A stretch of 64,000 bases of DNA from the NCBI GenBank assembly GCA_025359265.1, contig JANYHB010000055.1, forward strand, positions 1 through 64,000. Direction: 5' to 3'. The stretch is from Hyphomicrobiales bacterium (GTDB lineage: Bacteria; Pseudomonadota; Alphaproteobacteria; Rhizobiales; Aestuariivirgaceae). Each line of letters starts with the position of its first letter. The stretch's first letter is position 1. This document shows, piece by piece, positions 18,157 to 28,013 of this stretch. Under the pieces are notes generated by a model. The model was not told the origin of the DNA. It searched no databases and saw only the letters and a program-made list of their open reading frames with translations. The position numbers and the translations under genes are program-made.

Positions 18157-19079
18157 GGCAGGCGCTGTTTCGCTTGTTGGGCGATTTCGCGCAAACGGAC
18201 GCACAGCCGGGCTCGTTCATCGGAGAGGCCTTTGTAGGCGATCTGATCATCATTCATGGCCATAATCTGTTGTTCAATCGAGCCTGCCAGCATGGCGCCA
18301 TCAGCGTGGCGCAACAGAGCCTCCAGTGGATCATTATAAATGCGAATGGTGAAAAGAATATCTCCCGATTTTGCAAGCTTGCGTAATGTTTGACGTTCAA
18401 GCCTCATTATCACACGCCCAGTGACATCGTGGCTATCACTGAAACGATTCTTCATCTGATTGTCAGACGACGGATGGTAAAGCCGTTGATCGCCATAGAG
18501 TGACCAGTTCCAACGCAGCACGGATTGCGCGGGATTGAGATTATCAAAAATTCGTTCAATAAGCGAAGCATTGCGCGTGCCTTCTCCAAATTCAGGCACA
18601 GGAGAATGAATTTCATGAAGCGGCTTTTTGAATTTTTCGAGCAAGTTCCATGCGGACGGAAAGCACAGTGAAGCGGCTGCCAAGCGCCAACCGTTGTCGA
18701 ATTTGCGCATCAGCACCAAATCTTCTTGCACCAGCAACGCCGCGATTGCGATGGGGCTGAGCGCGGGATTATCAAGCCGCACTTGGTGATAACCACCCAC
18801 CTGCATCACATCATCATTGCGTTGATAGTGTTGCGGAAAATATTTCAGCGCATGCGCTTCCACGAGCGCTTGCACTTCAACTTGGGCCGCACGCGTGTCT
18901 TGATCTTCTACCATAACTTTATCTGGCAATGTCTTGTAAAGATTCAGCTTCTGATCAAGATAGTGAACGAGATTTTCGTCTTCGTCCAACCATTGCGCTT
19001 CCGCAACTGGCGACAGACCAATGGTGAATGGTTTGGATGAACCATCATAAGGCGTGGGGATTCTGATATCACCACCCAC
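18153..19079 (-). CDS. DUF3445 heme-dependent oxidative N-demethylase family protein
   Basis: About 308 residues from a GTG at 19079 with GGGAG 8 bases upstream; an ATG at 19106 would overlap the preceding gene by 25 bases. It matches DUF3445, whose characterised members are heme-containing oxidative N-demethylases (dimethylamine-type monooxygenase subunit). Recognisable parts are PFTIGLSPV near the N-terminus, a CFPSAWNLLEKFKKPLHEIHSPVPE core and RLERQTLRKLAKSGDILFTIRIY. The substrate is unknown. It sits in the sdh operon between DUF2007 and chorismate mutase. Confidence 0.8.
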   Translation of the reverse strand: MGGDIRIPTPYDGSSKPFTIGLSPVAEAQWLDEDENLVHYLDQKLNLYKTLPDKVMVEDQDTRAAQVEVQALVEAHALKYFPQHYQRNDDVMQVGGYHQVRLDNPALSPIAIAALLVQEDLVLMRKFDNGWRLAAASLCFPSAWNLLEKFKKPLHEIHSPVPEFGEGTRNASLIERIFDNLNPAQSVLRWNWSLYGDQRLYHPSSDNQMKNRFSDSHDVTGRVIMRLERQTLRKLAKSGDILFTIRIYNDPLEALLRHADGAMLAGSIEQQIMAMNDDQIAYKGLSDERARLCVRLREIAQQAKQRLP

Positions 19080-19081
19080 CC

Positions 19082-19438
19082 TCAGCGCTCCCGCTTGCGC
19101 AGCCATGCGGGAATCCACACGCCAAAATACAAACCCAACAAAAGCAAAACGCCGTTGGTGATGGGTTGTTTTTTAAATGCCGCGCTCTCTGGATGATCAA
19201 CTTCATCGCGAAATGGCTTCAACAACATTCGAACATCGTAGACGCGGCTTTGTCTCACCATGATGCGGTAGCCACCGGTGGCAACCAGCAGATGGCTATT
19301 GTTGCCATTGAATTCGCGATCAAACGCATGCGCTTCAATTCCGTAAGCCTTCAACATGCCTACAATCACATCACAGCGCGGCAAGCTGAATGTACGATAA
19401 GCCAAGATCAAAGGATCCTCGCCATCGACGCTGGTCAC
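19082..19438 (-). CDS. DUF2007-like small membrane-linked protein
   Basis: 118 residues starting with GTG that overlaps the sdhB stop (GTGA). The N-terminal 70 residues resemble DUF2007 putative signal-transducing proteins ([35 protein letters not shown]), an ACT/PII-like fold; a hydrophobic stretch near the C-terminus ([19 protein letters not shown]) would anchor it to the membrane. Function unknown. The position directly after sdhB suggests cotranscription with complex II. Confidence 0.65.
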   Translation of the reverse strand: MTSVDGEDPLILAYRTFSLPRCDVIVGMLKAYGIEAHAFDREFNGNNSHLLVATGGYRIMVRQSRVYDVRMLLKPFRDEVDHPESAAFKKQPITNGVLLLLGLYFGVWIPAWLRKRER

Positions 19439-20211
19439 CCACGCCGCTCCACCATCATCATCTTGATCTCAGCAATCGCCTTCGCCGGAGACAGGCCTTT
19501 GGGGCAGGCCTTGGCGCAATTCATGATCGTATGGCAGCGATACAAACGAAACGGATCTTCCAGGTTATCCAGTCGCTCACCCGTGGCTTCATCGCGTGAA
19601 TCAATCAGCCAACGATAAGCTTGCAGCAAAACCGCCGGGCCCAGATAGCGATCACCATTCCACCAATAGCTTGGACATGACGTAGAGCAACAAGCACACA
19701 AAATGCATTCGTAAAGCCCATCCAGCAAGGCGCGTTCTTCAACACTCTGCTTCCATTCGGCCTGTGGCGTGGGCGTTGTGGTTTTCAGCCATGGCTCAAT
19801 CGAACGATGCTGCGCGTAAAAGCGAGTCAAATCCGGCACCAAGTCTTTCACCACCGGCAAATGCGGCAAAGGATAAATCCGCACAGCGCCCTTCACCTCA
19901 TCACAGGATTTCAAGCAGGCCAGTGTGTTGGTGCCATCAATATTCATGGCGCAAGAACCGCAAATGCCCTCACGGCAGGAACGGCGGAACGTAAGTGTGG
20001 CATCCTGCTCATTCTTGATCTTGATCAGCGCGTCCAAAACCATCGGCCCGCACTCGTCCATGTTCACATGATAAGTGTCCACCTGCGGATTTTTCCCATC
20101 ATCCGGGTTCCAGCGATAAATCTTGAACGAACGGATGTTGCTGCCAGCAGGCATGGCGTGAACCTTGCCCTGTTGGATTTTAGAATTCTGCGGAAGTGTG
20201 AATGCCACCAT
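19435..20211 (-). CDS. sdhB: Succinate dehydrogenase iron-sulfur subunit
   Basis: 258 residues from the ATG at 20211, one base after the sdhA stop. It carries the three Fe-S clusters of complex II: the 2Fe-2S ferredoxin motif [21 protein letters not shown], then [18 protein letters not shown] and [21 protein letters not shown] for the 4Fe-4S and 3Fe-4S centres. It passes electrons from the SdhA flavin to quinone at SdhCD, on the cytoplasmic face of the inner membrane. Assignment firm. Confidence 0.97.
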   Translation of the reverse strand: MVAFTLPQNSKIQQGKVHAMPAGSNIRSFKIYRWNPDDGKNPQVDTYHVNMDECGPMVLDALIKIKNEQDATLTFRRSCREGICGSCAMNIDGTNTLACLKSCDEVKGAVRIYPLPHLPVVKDLVPDLTRFYAQHRSIEPWLKTTTPTPQAEWKQSVEERALLDGLYECILCACCSTSCPSYWWNGDRYLGPAVLLQAYRWLIDSRDEATGERLDNLEDPFRLYRCHTIMNCAKACPKGLSPAKAIAEIKMMMVERRG

Positions 20212-20212
20212 G

Positions 20213-22003
20213 CTAATAAACCCGCGCCTTTGGCTTGATGTAATCAATATCCCTGCTCATCGTATAATCATGCACCGGGCGGTAACCCAAGGTCACTTTC
20301 TGCAACGCGCCATCCGTCCATGCCAGCGAGTGTTTCATCCACTTCTTGTCGTCGCGTTTGGGAAAATCCTCACGGGCGTGGGCGCCACGGCTTTCTTCGC
20401 GGGCTAACGCCGAGTCCACTGTTGCAGCAGCTTGAATGATGAGATTATCAAATTCCAGAGTCTCGATGAGATCAGAGTTCCAGATCAACGAACGATCAGT
20501 AACTGAGATATCATCCGTGCCCTTCCAAATATCGTTAATCCGGGTGGAGCCGGCTTTCAATGTTTCACCGGTGCGAAATACCGCGGCATCGTCCTGCATG
20601 GCATGTTGCATTCTATCGCGCAGAACGGCTGTGGGTGTGCTGCCCTTGGCATTGCGGAAACGATCAAACCGCGCCAAGGATTCATCACCTGCGCCTTTGG
20701 GCAGTTCGGCCTGTGCCTTGCTACCCTTCAGCAATTCAGCACAGCGCAAACCAGCCGCGCGGCCAAACACCACAAGGTCAATCAACGAATTGGAGCCCAG
20801 GCGATTTGCTCCGTGTACGGATACACACGCCGCTTCGCCGACCGCGAATAAACCTGGCACGGTTTGCTCTGGATTGCGCTTGTCGCCGGCAAGAGCCTCG
20901 CCATGATAATTGGTGGGAATGCCACCCATGTTGTAATGCACCGTGGGCAAAATCGGAATTGGTTCTTTCGTCACATCCACGCCAGCAAAAATCTTTGCCG
21001 ATTCAGAAATCCCCGGCAACCGCTCATGCAAAACTTTTGGATCAAGATGTTCCAGGTGGAGATGAATGTGGTCTTTCAATTTGCCCACACCGCGCCCCTC
21101 GCGGATTTCCAAAGTCATGGAACGCGATACCACATCGCGCGAAGCTAAATCTTTGGCCGATGGCGCATAGCGTTCCATGAAACGTTCGCCTCCCGAATTG
21201 GTGAGATAACCACCTTCACCACGCGCACCTTCGGTGATTAAACAGCCCGCGCCATAGATGCCCGTGGGATGAAATTGCACAAACTCCATATCCTGCAACG
21301 GCAGGCCAGCGCGCAGCACCATGGCATTGCCATCACCGGTGCACGTGTGGGCAGATGTGGCTGAGAAATACGCCCGCCCATAGCCGCCTGTGGCCATTAT
21401 CACTTGGGCCGCACGGAAGCGGTGCATAGTGCCATCTTCGATGTTCAGCGCAAGCAATCCACGGCACACACCTTTCTCCATGATAAGATCGAGCGCGAAA
21501 TACTCAATGAAAAAACTCGTGTCATAGCGCAGGCTCTGCCCATATAATGTGTGCAGCATGGCATGGCCGGTGCGGTCTGCCGCGGCACAGGTGCGCTGCA
21601 CGGGAGGCCCCTCACCCATATTCATCATGTGGCCGCCAAATGGGCGCTGATAAATCTTGCCGTCTTCCGTACGAGAAAACGGCATGCCGTAATGCTCAAG
21701 CTCATAAACCGCTGTGGGCGCATGGCGCACCAGATACTCAATCGCATCTTGGTCGCCCAACCAATCCGCACCCTTCACCGTGTCATACATATGCCACTGC
21801 CAAGAGTCAGGCCCCATGTTGGACAGAGAGGCGGCAATGCCGCCCTGTGCTGCAACAGTGTGTGAGCGCGTGGGGAAAACTTTTGAGATGCAAGCCGTTT
21901 TCAAGCCGGATTGTGATGCCGCCAAGGCCGCACGAAGGCCAGACCCACCGGCCCCCACAACGACAACGTCAAACGTATGATCAGTAATGGGATAGGCCGC
22001 CAT
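20213..22003 (-). CDS. sdhA: Succinate dehydrogenase flavoprotein subunit
   Basis: 596 residues. FAD-binding [16 protein letters not shown] at the N-terminus, the flavin-linking His region SHTVAAQGG, the substrate-site [11 protein letters not shown] and GARGEGGYL, and the C-terminal [18 protein letters not shown]. It oxidises succinate to fumarate. The ATG at 22003 overlaps the sdhD stop by one base (TGATG). Confidence 0.97.
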   Translation of the reverse strand: MAAYPITDHTFDVVVVGAGGSGLRAALAASQSGLKTACISKVFPTRSHTVAAQGGIAASLSNMGPDSWQWHMYDTVKGADWLGDQDAIEYLVRHAPTAVYELEHYGMPFSRTEDGKIYQRPFGGHMMNMGEGPPVQRTCAAADRTGHAMLHTLYGQSLRYDTSFFIEYFALDLIMEKGVCRGLLALNIEDGTMHRFRAAQVIMATGGYGRAYFSATSAHTCTGDGNAMVLRAGLPLQDMEFVQFHPTGIYGAGCLITEGARGEGGYLTNSGGERFMERYAPSAKDLASRDVVSRSMTLEIREGRGVGKLKDHIHLHLEHLDPKVLHERLPGISESAKIFAGVDVTKEPIPILPTVHYNMGGIPTNYHGEALAGDKRNPEQTVPGLFAVGEAACVSVHGANRLGSNSLIDLVVFGRAAGLRCAELLKGSKAQAELPKGAGDESLARFDRFRNAKGSTPTAVLRDRMQHAMQDDAAVFRTGETLKAGSTRINDIWKGTDDISVTDRSLIWNSDLIETLEFDNLIIQAAATVDSALAREESRGAHAREDFPKRDDKKWMKHSLAWTDGALQKVTLGYRPVHDYTMSRDIDYIKPKARVY

Positions 22004-22383
22004 CAAACACCAAAATTCATTTTCAAAATTGCAAAAAGTGCCAAGGCTGCCAGCGCGAAAGCAAAAAAAGTGTTGAGCAAAAGCGCCATCAACTTCTTTG
22101 CCGTGCCGTGAACATAATCTTCAATCACCATCTGAATGCCCAATTTCATGTGCCAAAAAGTCGAAATGACTGCCAAGGACAATGCAATGGCACAGAACGG
22201 GTTTTTCGCCGATGTCAGCACTGCCTGACGCGAGTGGCCCACATGCGCCACAATGAAATAAACCAGATAGATCGCAAGTGGAAAATTCGAAACGGCAGTC
22301 AGGCGCTGCATCCGGAAATGCTCGGTGCCATCGTGCGCGGAGCCAAGCCCACGCACTTTGCCCAATTCAGTTTTCATGCTCAT
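22003..22383 (-). CDS. sdhD: Succinate dehydrogenase membrane anchor subunit
   Basis: 126 residues from the ATG at 22383, which overlaps the sdhC stop (ATGA). Three hydrophobic segments are visible, plus the [18 protein letters not shown]-terminus typical of alphaproteobacterial Sdh[17 protein letters not shown] (quinone/heme region) and a final long hydrophobic helix. With SdhC it anchors the catalytic subunits and forms the ubiquinone site. Confidence 0.93.
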   Translation of the reverse strand: MSMKTELGKVRGLGSAHDGTEHFRMQRLTAVSNFPLAIYLVYFIVAHVGHSRQAVLTSAKNPFCAIALSLAVISTFWHMKLGIQMVIEDYVHGTAKKLMALLLNTFFAFALAALALFAILKMNFGV

Positions 22384-22763
22384 GGGCGCACACCATAAGC
22401 GATAACCCAGATTAGAATGGTGAGAACCACCGACCCAATAAGGTTGGCACGCACCAGCCATTCCACCGTGGGCAAGGCAAAACCATGGCCAGTATCCCAA
22501 ACGAAATGGCGCAATCCTCCCAGCATGTGATGCATTAAAGCCCAGGTCATGCCGAATAAAACCAGCTGTCCGAACCAGCTTTTCAATAAGCCCTGCACCA
22601 AATCGAAATAGCCATCAGATGTGGCGGCTGCAGAAAGCCACCACACAAACCCAAACATGCCCAAAGCCAGCCCCAGACCGGTGATGCGGTGCAGGATGGA
22701 CATTGTCATGGACAGCATCGGTTTATAAATTTGCAGATGAGGAGAAAGGGGGCGCTGCGTCAT
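22380..22763 (-). CDS. sdhC: Succinate dehydrogenase cytochrome b556 subunit
   Basis: 127 residues with the family opening RPLSPHLQIYKPMLSMTMSI, SILHRITG (conserved Ser/Arg/His near the quinone), and HHMLGGLRHFVWDTGHG containing the heme-ligand His. Three transmembrane helices. It is the first gene of the operon sdhC-D-A-B-DUF2007-DUF3445-chorismate mutase, with AGGA just before the ATG. The start is divergent from the extensin-like gene, 93 bases away. Confidence 0.95.
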   Translation of the reverse strand: MTQRPLSPHLQIYKPMLSMTMSILHRITGLGLALGMFGFVWWLSAAATSDGYFDLVQGLLKSWFGQLVLFGMTWALMHHMLGGLRHFVWDTGHGFALPTVEWLVRANLIGSVVLTILIWVIAYGVRP

Positions 22764-22856
22764 TATCCTGCCTTGAATTGGCGTTCACTGGCTGCTCAAT
22801 AGCAAAACCGACAGCCAGAGCAAATCGGCATTTCGGCGCAGGGAAAGCGAGATCGC

Positions 22857-23561
22857 GTGAATAATGGCTCCCGCTTGGTGCGGGCTTTCATCCTTTTCGT
22901 CGCTCTTGGCATGATATTACTCATTGCAGCTCAATATCACTTCATTCGCTTTCCTGAACCCTACGACATCGGCAGCCCCCCAGATCTGCGCCAAAAGCCG
23001 GGCTGGCTTGCAAATCTGCGCTTGCGATCTCTGGAAGCTGATGCTCCAGCCTGCGCGGCCAGGCTTAGAGAGGCAGGGCTGGAACACATACTGCTTCCAG
23101 CCACCGACCCTTCGCGCCTCTGCCATCTTAAAAACACCGTCATGCTGCAGCGATTCTCTGCAGCGGCATTAAAGCCGGAGCAAACGCGATGCTCTATCGC
23201 AGCGCGGCTCTATCTGTGGGAGCGATTCGTGGTGCAACCGACGGCTAAAGCTCATTTCCACACTGGGGTGAAGGAAATCACCCATTTCGGATCGTACAAC
23301 TGCCGCACCATCCACAATTCATCACATATGAGCGAGCATGCTACGGCAAATGCCTTCGATATTTCTGGCTTCGTGTTAAAAAACGGCAAAACAATTTCGG
23401 TGAAACGCGATTGGGCGGAAGGCGGCTCACAACAAGCGTTCATCCATGAGGTGAGAGACGGTCTCTGCCAATATTTCAACCTCACATTAAGCCCCGATTA
23501 TAACGCCGACCATGCCGATCATTTCCATGTCGACATGGGCTGGGTGAAGGATTGTCGTTAG
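22857..23561 (+). CDS. Extensin-like C-terminal domain protein
   Basis: 234 residues starting at GTG. An N-terminal hydrophobic helix (about residues 9-23) acts as signal anchor, followed by the extensin-like C family domain: ACAARLREAGLE, a CS...RLYLWERFVVQPTA region, HFGSYNCRTIHN, SEHATANAFDISGF and the closing HADHFHVDMG. The His/Asp set in the last two motifs is reminiscent of D-Ala-D-Ala carboxypeptidase-type zinc sites, so a cell-envelope role is probable but not proven. It converges on a small membrane protein gene with 4 bases overlap. Confidence 0.85.
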   Translation: MNNGSRLVRAFILFVALGMILLIAAQYHFIRFPEPYDIGSPPDLRQKPGWLANLRLRSLEADAPACAARLREAGLEHILLPATDPSRLCHLKNTVMLQRFSAAALKPEQTRCSIAARLYLWERFVVQPTAKAHFHTGVKEITHFGSYNCRTIHNSSHMSEHATANAFDISGFVLKNGKTISVKRDWAEGGSQQAFIHEVRDGLCQYFNLTLSPDYNADHADHFHVDMGWVKDCR

Positions 23562-23968
23562 AGTGTGGCAGGAGTGAACGTCGGCGTTCTTTCTCCCATG
23601 AGATAACGCAACACATCGCTGTAATCGAACGCCAGGGAAATTACCACTGTCACGCAGACCACAGTGATAATCCAGCGCGGCCATTTCGGCAAATCACTTC
23701 GCTTCAGTTGCATGAAAAGATAGATCGCCAGCGGCGTCCAAAAAATAATGTGGGCCAAGCCCAAAAGCTTCACATAACCCATGTGTTCGTAAAGCCAACC
23801 GATGCCGTAACCCGCTGGAATGTTGGCCGCGAATGCCACTAAAGCCACCAAGCGACTTTGCCTCCAGATAAAAAGGGCAAGCGGCAACGCCAAGACCGCA
23901 AACAGCAGCCAATCCAACCACAAGCGCACCCAAAGTGGCTGATGGGCGATGGCGTCTGACAATGTCAT
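23558..23968 (-). CDS. Small integral membrane protein of unknown function
   Basis: 136 residues from the ATG at 23968, which has GGAAAGGAAA 6-10 bases upstream. Four strongly hydrophobic segments (around residues 17-34, 40-57, 66-84 and 98-116) make it a four-helix membrane protein; no recognisable motif. It ends in a threonine-rich tail overlapping the end of the extensin-like gene. No function is proposed. Confidence 0.7.
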   Translation of the reverse strand: MTLSDAIAHQPLWVRLWLDWLLFAVLALPLALFIWRQSRLVALVAFAANIPAGYGIGWLYEHMGYVKLLGLAHIIFWTPLAIYLFMQLKRSDLPKWPRWIITVVCVTVVISLAFDYSDVLRYLMGERTPTFTPATL

Positions 23969-24097
23969 TTTGATTTCCTTTCCGGTGCGACATATAAGAA
24001 GCGGCGCGAACGTTATCAAATCACAATAAAGTTCGCGATTGATGCACGCACGGGCAAGCGGCGCGCTGGCATTTTTGTAGCAAAGCGAGCGTTAAGT

Positions 24098-24745
24098 TCA
24101 GGCCAAAACAATAAACCGGTCTGGCAATTCGTTCTTGTTTTCAATGCCCGCCGGAAAATGTTTGGCCAGCAACGCGCCGCAACGCTGCACCGCCAACACT
24201 ATGGCATCTGCAGATTTTTTTTCACGCAACAAAGGCAACATCTCATCAATGATCGCCTGCCAATCGTGTTGATTCAATTTTTCAGAAATGGCCTTGTCGC
24301 CCACTATTTCTACATAGCGCTCCAACACAGAAACAAAAATCAAAACGCCTGTTCGCGCTTGTGTGGCAGACATATTGGTGGCCAAAAACTGGGCCGCAGC
24401 GTTGCGGTGGGCATATTTCCACATCATCGCTTTTGGCGTAACGGCATAGCGCAAGCGCGGCAAACTCAACAACAAGGACAGCGCAATAAAAACCAAGAGC
24501 TGCGCCAGAAAAACTTGCCACACAGAAATGGTTGACCACGGCATGGAGCGAGAAAGCAATGGAACCAGCAGCGGAATAGCCAAGGCGCACGCTGCCGCAA
24601 TATGAATGGGCACATGCACATAATCATCGCTGGCGCGTGCGGCCACGGCCACAATCTCGCCACTGGTGCTGCGCTCTGCCTTGGTAATCGCTTCCGACAC
24701 TTTTCGGCATTGCGCCGCGGATAAATCATGACCGAAAATCAGCAT
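24098..24745 (-). CDS. TPM domain membrane protein (second TPM protein)
   Basis: 215 residues from the ATG at 24745, one base after the preceding stop. It has a TPM-like N-terminal half (ITKAERSTSGEIVAVAARASDDYVH), two membrane segments in the middle, and a second alpha-beta part with RTGVLIFVSVLERYVEIVGD, the signature of the YgcG/Psb32-type TPM fold. TPM proteins accompany LemA in many bacteria; a role in envelope or photosystem repair has been proposed for some. It is the last gene of the LemA-YgcG-TPM operon. Confidence 0.8.
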   Translation of the reverse strand: MLIFGHDLSAAQCRKVSEAITKAERSTSGEIVAVAARASDDYVHVPIHIAAACALAIPLLVPLLSRSMPWSTISVWQVFLAQLLVFIALSLLLSLPRLRYAVTPKAMMWKYAHRNAAAQFLATNMSATQARTGVLIFVSVLERYVEIVGDKAISEKLNQHDWQAIIDEMLPLLREKKSADAIVLAVQRCGALLAKHFPAGIENKNELPDRFIVLA

Positions 24746-24746
24746 T

Positions 24747-25502
24747 TCACCACCCGCCGGAGGCGCCGCCGCCGCCAAAGCTGCCTCCACCTCCAGAAAA
24801 TCCGCCACCCCCGGAAAACCCGCCGCCGCCGCTGCTCCAACTGCTGCCCGAGTTGCCACCGCCTGAGCCACCCATCGGTATGAAGCCTATGCCGCGCCCC
24901 CGCGATGTATTGAAAAAAATAATCAGTACAATGATGAAAAATATGACAAACGGCAAAGCATCGGCCAGACCCGCTTGCGGAACCGATTGGTTTTGCGCCG
25001 CTGCCACCACGGCAGCACCCTGCCCGCCAACCACTTTGATGATGTCATCGATGCCATTCCACAAGCCACCAACATAATCACCAGCCTTAAACTTGGGCAC
25101 CATGGTGTGGCTGATGATGACAGACGCCGTCGCATCGGTCAGATCGCCCTCCAACCCGTAGCCCACTTGAATTGAAACCTTGTGCTCATGCGGGGCAACC
25201 ACGATGATTGCCCCATCATTTTTGCCCTTTTGGCCAAGCGCCCAACGCCGCCCTAATTCAACGCCGTAGAGGTTTATGTCATTGCCTTCAAGCGATGCCA
25301 CAATCGCCACCGCCACTTGGTGGCCACTTGTTTGTTCATAAGTGGCCAGCTTGTTATCAAGAATTACGCGCTGGTCGGAGGTCAACACCCCCGCTTGATC
25401 CACAACGCGGCCCGTTAAAGCCGGATAGTTGGGCGCAGCAAAAACCAATGCCGTCATCACCAAAGTCATGACGGCAAATGTGATGGCCCGCAGTCGCAGC
25501 AT
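24747..25502 (-). CDS. YgcG-type TPM domain protein with glycine-rich tail
   Basis: 251 residues. A signal peptide (hydrophobic residues 5-22, AAPNYPALTG after it), a TPM domain (GRVVDQAGVLTSDQR, NDGAIIVVAPHEHKVSIQVGYGLEG), one transmembrane helix (FVIFFIIVLIIFF) and a long Gly/Ser-rich C-terminus of about 50 residues, the standard YgcG layout. It begins 10 bases after the lemA stop and is followed by the second TPM gene. The exact function is unknown. Confidence 0.86.
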   Translation of the reverse strand: MLRLRAITFAVMTLVMTALVFAAPNYPALTGRVVDQAGVLTSDQRVILDNKLATYEQTSGHQVAVAIVASLEGNDINLYGVELGRRWALGQKGKNDGAIIVVAPHEHKVSIQVGYGLEGDLTDATASVIISHTMVPKFKAGDYVGGLWNGIDDIIKVVGGQGAAVVAAAQNQSVPQAGLADALPFVIFFIIVLIIFFNTSRGRGIGFIPMGGSGGGNSGSSWSSGGGGFSGGGGFSGGGGSFGGGGASGGW

Positions 25503-25512
25503 CTAAATCAAC

Positions 25513-26112
25513 TCAAGTCTTGGGCTTGGTGAATTCAACCTTGGGCGCCTTGTCGTTGCCAGCATCAGCCGTAAAGGAGGCTGCCGGCTTGTAACTCGCA
25601 TAGAAGGTTGACGCCCAGAAAGCGCCGGGGAATGTGACAAGTTCAGTATTATACGTCTGCACAGCATCAATATAATCCTTCCGCGCCACGGTGATGCGGT
25701 TTTCCGTACTTTCAAGCTGAGATTGCAGGGCCAAGAAATTGGCGTTTGATTTCAAATCAGGATAGTTTTCAGTGATCGAAAGCAGCTTGCCCAGCGCCTG
25801 GGAAAGCTGCCCCTGCGCCGCCTGATACTTCGCGAACTCTTCAGGGTTATTCACAATCTCAGGCGTCAACTGAATAGAGGTGGCCCTTGAACGCGCCTCC
25901 GTCACTGCGGTTAGAACATCCTTTTCCTGCGCGGCATAGCCCTTCACCGTTTCAACCAAGTTCGGCACAAGATCAGCACGCCGCTGATATTCATTCTGCA
26001 CTTGGCCAAATTTGCCCTTCATCGCCTGGTCATATGTCGGAATGTTGTTGATGCCACAACCGGCCAGCGTAATCGCTACAAGGCCTAAAATCAGAAATTT
26101 TAGAATGCGCAT
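25513..26112 (-). CDS. LemA family lipoprotein
   Basis: 199 residues with a lipoprotein signal peptide (lipobox LAGC, lipidated Cys19) and the LemA helical domain: VQNEYQRRADLVPNLVETVKGYA and YPDLKSNANFLALQSQLESTENRI, both highly typical. The ATG at 26112 has AAAAGGGGG upstream. First gene of a three-gene operon with two TPM proteins, a widely conserved association. LemA proteins form long helical bundles; their biochemical role is unknown. Confidence 0.92.
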   Translation of the reverse strand: MRILKFLILGLVAITLAGCGINNIPTYDQAMKGKFGQVQNEYQRRADLVPNLVETVKGYAAQEKDVLTAVTEARSRATSIQLTPEIVNNPEEFAKYQAAQGQLSQALGKLLSITENYPDLKSNANFLALQSQLESTENRITVARKDYIDAVQTYNTELVTFPGAFWASTFYASYKPAASFTADAGNDKAPKVEFTKPKT

Positions 26113-26162
26113 GAAATCCCCCTTTTAACAGGCCGTACATATGTAACCGCCCTGCGACAAAA

Positions 26163-27290
26163 TCAAGTCTGGCGATGCTGCCAGGCCAAACTGATTAAAA
26201 TCGGTACAAAACACATTGCCATGAAAAACGGTAACAGCCCAAGACCATAGCGATCGAATGCAAGGCCCGCCAACGGCGGAGCAACCACACCACTCAGCCC
26301 CCATATTATTGAAACAAGTGATGAGGCCGCCACCATCTGTGTGCCCTTAAATTTATCACCCATCAGGGCAAAGCCGCCAAGATAAGTGCCAAAGGCTGTG
26401 GCACGCAGCAGAACAATGAGAGGCCATATCCAAACTGTGGTGATTAAGGGAATTTGTAAAACTGAAAATATCAAAGCCATGCCGGCGCAAATTCCAATCA
26501 CCCCGCGCCGGGACCAATGGTCCCCTGCATAGCCAATGGGAAAGAAAAATAAGATACAAGCCGCGATTCCAAAGGATAATAGCTGCGTGGCAGTGCCCGC
26601 ACTAAAACCATTATGCACGGCATATAGTACAAAAAAAGTGAGGCTGAAAGCTTCAAAAAACGTCACGACAGCGACACACAGAAATGCGAACCTACCTTGG
26701 TTGGCAACGGCGATTAAAGGTGCTGGCTTCTCACCGTGGGCAGCTTCTGGTACTTTGAGCCTCACCATCAGGGCAAATGCGGCAGCCAGTGCTGCCACGC
26801 CGATCAACCAAGGCACCGGCCCTTGAAAGCCCACATATTTTATCAAGGATGGCCCAAGTGCAAAAGTGAGGGTTTGTGAAGTCATATAGCTTCCCATCAC
26901 GCGCCCTCTGGCCTTGTCATCTGTGTTGGCCTGCAACCAACTCTCACCTGTTGTAAAAATTGTTGCCGTGCACAAGCCTGAAAAAAATCGGATGGGAAAC
27001 CAGCCGACAAGAGGTGAAGTGAAAGCGAACCCGATGCAAGTGAGCAACCCAACAGTGATTGCGCATAACACCAGAAAATGACTCTTCACATGTTGGCGCA
27101 TCCGCACCAAACCCAGGCCGGCAATGAGCACGCCGGCCTGCCCGACCATCGTATTATTGCCGATAAGAAATTTGCTGGCACCTGCAGCATCCATCGCTAA
27201 CGGAATGACCTGCACCAACATGCCCATGGCTATATTGGCAGCACCCAGCGCCACAATAATGCCGAAGATCAGCCCGTTGTTGCGTGTCAC
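26163..27290 (-). CDS. MFS transporter, substrate unknown
   Basis: About 375 residues with 11-12 hydrophobic segments and the MFS loop motif WLQANTDDKARGRVMG between helices; the short hydrophilic ends and G-rich helices suggest the YcaD-like branch. The start is taken as the GTG at 27290, whose GTGA overlaps the OsmC stop; a GTG at 27302 is also possible. Translation is likely coupled to the OsmC gene. Nothing in the sequence fixes the substrate. Confidence 0.8.
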   Translation of the reverse strand: MTRNNGLIFGIIVALGAANIAMGMLVQVIPLAMDAAGASKFLIGNNTMVGQAGVLIAGLGLVRMRQHVKSHFLVLCAITVGLLTCIGFAFTSPLVGWFPIRFFSGLCTATIFTTGESWLQANTDDKARGRVMGSYMTSQTLTFALGPSLIKYVGFQGPVPWLIGVAALAAAFALMVRLKVPEAAHGEKPAPLIAVANQGRFAFLCVAVVTFFEAFSLTFFVLYAVHNGFSAGTATQLLSFGIAACILFFFPIGYAGDHWSRRGVIGICAGMALIFSVLQIPLITTVWIWPLIVLLRATAFGTYLGGFALMGDKFKGTQMVAASSLVSIIWGLSGVVAPPLAGLAFDRYGLGLLPFFMAMCFVPILISLAWQHRQT

Positions 27291-27697
27291 GCGATGTGCC
27301 ACTCATGCTCAAGGGTGGCGGTCTTCTCAAACATCTTAGAAGCCGAACAGTATTTCTCTTCGGAGAGCTTGATGGCGCGTTCAACTGCGGCGGGTTTCAA
27401 GTTTTCGCCCCTCAGGGTGTAAACCAACTTCACCTTCGTGAAAATCTTAGGGTCTTCTGCGGCACGCTCTGCTTCTAATGCCACTTCGCACGCTGTCACT
27501 TTTTCGCGGGATTTCTCCAAAATCATCACAACATCAAAGGCCGTGCAACCGCCCAAACCCATCAACATCATCTCCATGGGACGAACGCCAAGATTGCGGC
27601 CACCATTTTCTGGCGCGCCGTCTAAAACTATGGCGTGTCCAGAGCCTGATTCCGCCACAAAGGTGCGGCCGTTCAACCAGGTTATTTTTGCTTTCAT
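27287..27697 (-). CDS. OsmC family protein
   Basis: 136 residues from the ATG at 27697 with GAGGAACG just upstream. The two reactive cysteines of the OsmC/YhfA family are present: GLGGCTAFDVV and LSEEKYCSASKMF. Members reduce organic hydroperoxides or protect against osmotic and thiol stress; the YhfA branch has no settled substrate. First gene of an OsmC-MFS operon, divergent from the ThiS/MoaD-like gene. Confidence 0.9.
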   Translation of the reverse strand: MKAKITWLNGRTFVAESGSGHAIVLDGAPENGGRNLGVRPMEMMLMGLGGCTAFDVVMILEKSREKVTACEVALEAERAAEDPKIFTKVKLVYTLRGENLKPAAVERAIKLSEEKYCSASKMFEKTATLEHEWHIA

Positions 27698-27742
27698 CTC
27701 GTTCCTCATTTCCAGTCTTGAAAAGTCATGATAAAGTGAGAC

Positions 27743-28012
27743 ATGGCCAAAGTCCATTTCACCTCGAATTTACGCAGGCATGTGGATTGCCCTTCGGTGG
27801 AGGTTGTGGCCAGCCACGTTCACCAAGCCCTTGAACAAGCATTTGCCAAAAACCAAAGGCTGAGAACCTATGTGCTGGATGATCAAGGCCATTTGCGCAA
27901 ACACATGCGCATTTTAGTGGATGGTGTGGCAGTAAAAGATCTGGAACATTTTAACGACGCCGTGCAGCCCACGTCGGAACTGTGGGTGATGCAGGCGCTT
28001 TCAGGAGGCTAA
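27743..28012 (+). CDS. ThiS/MoaD-like small protein
   Basis: 89 residues with a beta-grasp look and a C-terminal Gly-Gly (ALSGG), the feature needed for adenylation and thiocarboxylate or conjugate formation in ThiS/MoaD sulfur carriers. Its stop is one base before the ATG of the BNR-repeat gene, and the AGGAGG for that gene lies inside its last codons. No thiamin or molybdopterin genes surround it, so it is probably not housekeeping thiS or moaD. A MoaD/ThiS-BNR pairing recurs in bacteria, role unknown to me. Confidence 0.75.
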   Translation: MAKVHFTSNLRRHVDCPSVEVVASHVHQALEQAFAKNQRLRTYVLDDQGHLRKHMRILVDGVAVKDLEHFNDAVQPTSELWVMQALSGG

Positions 28013-28013
28013 C

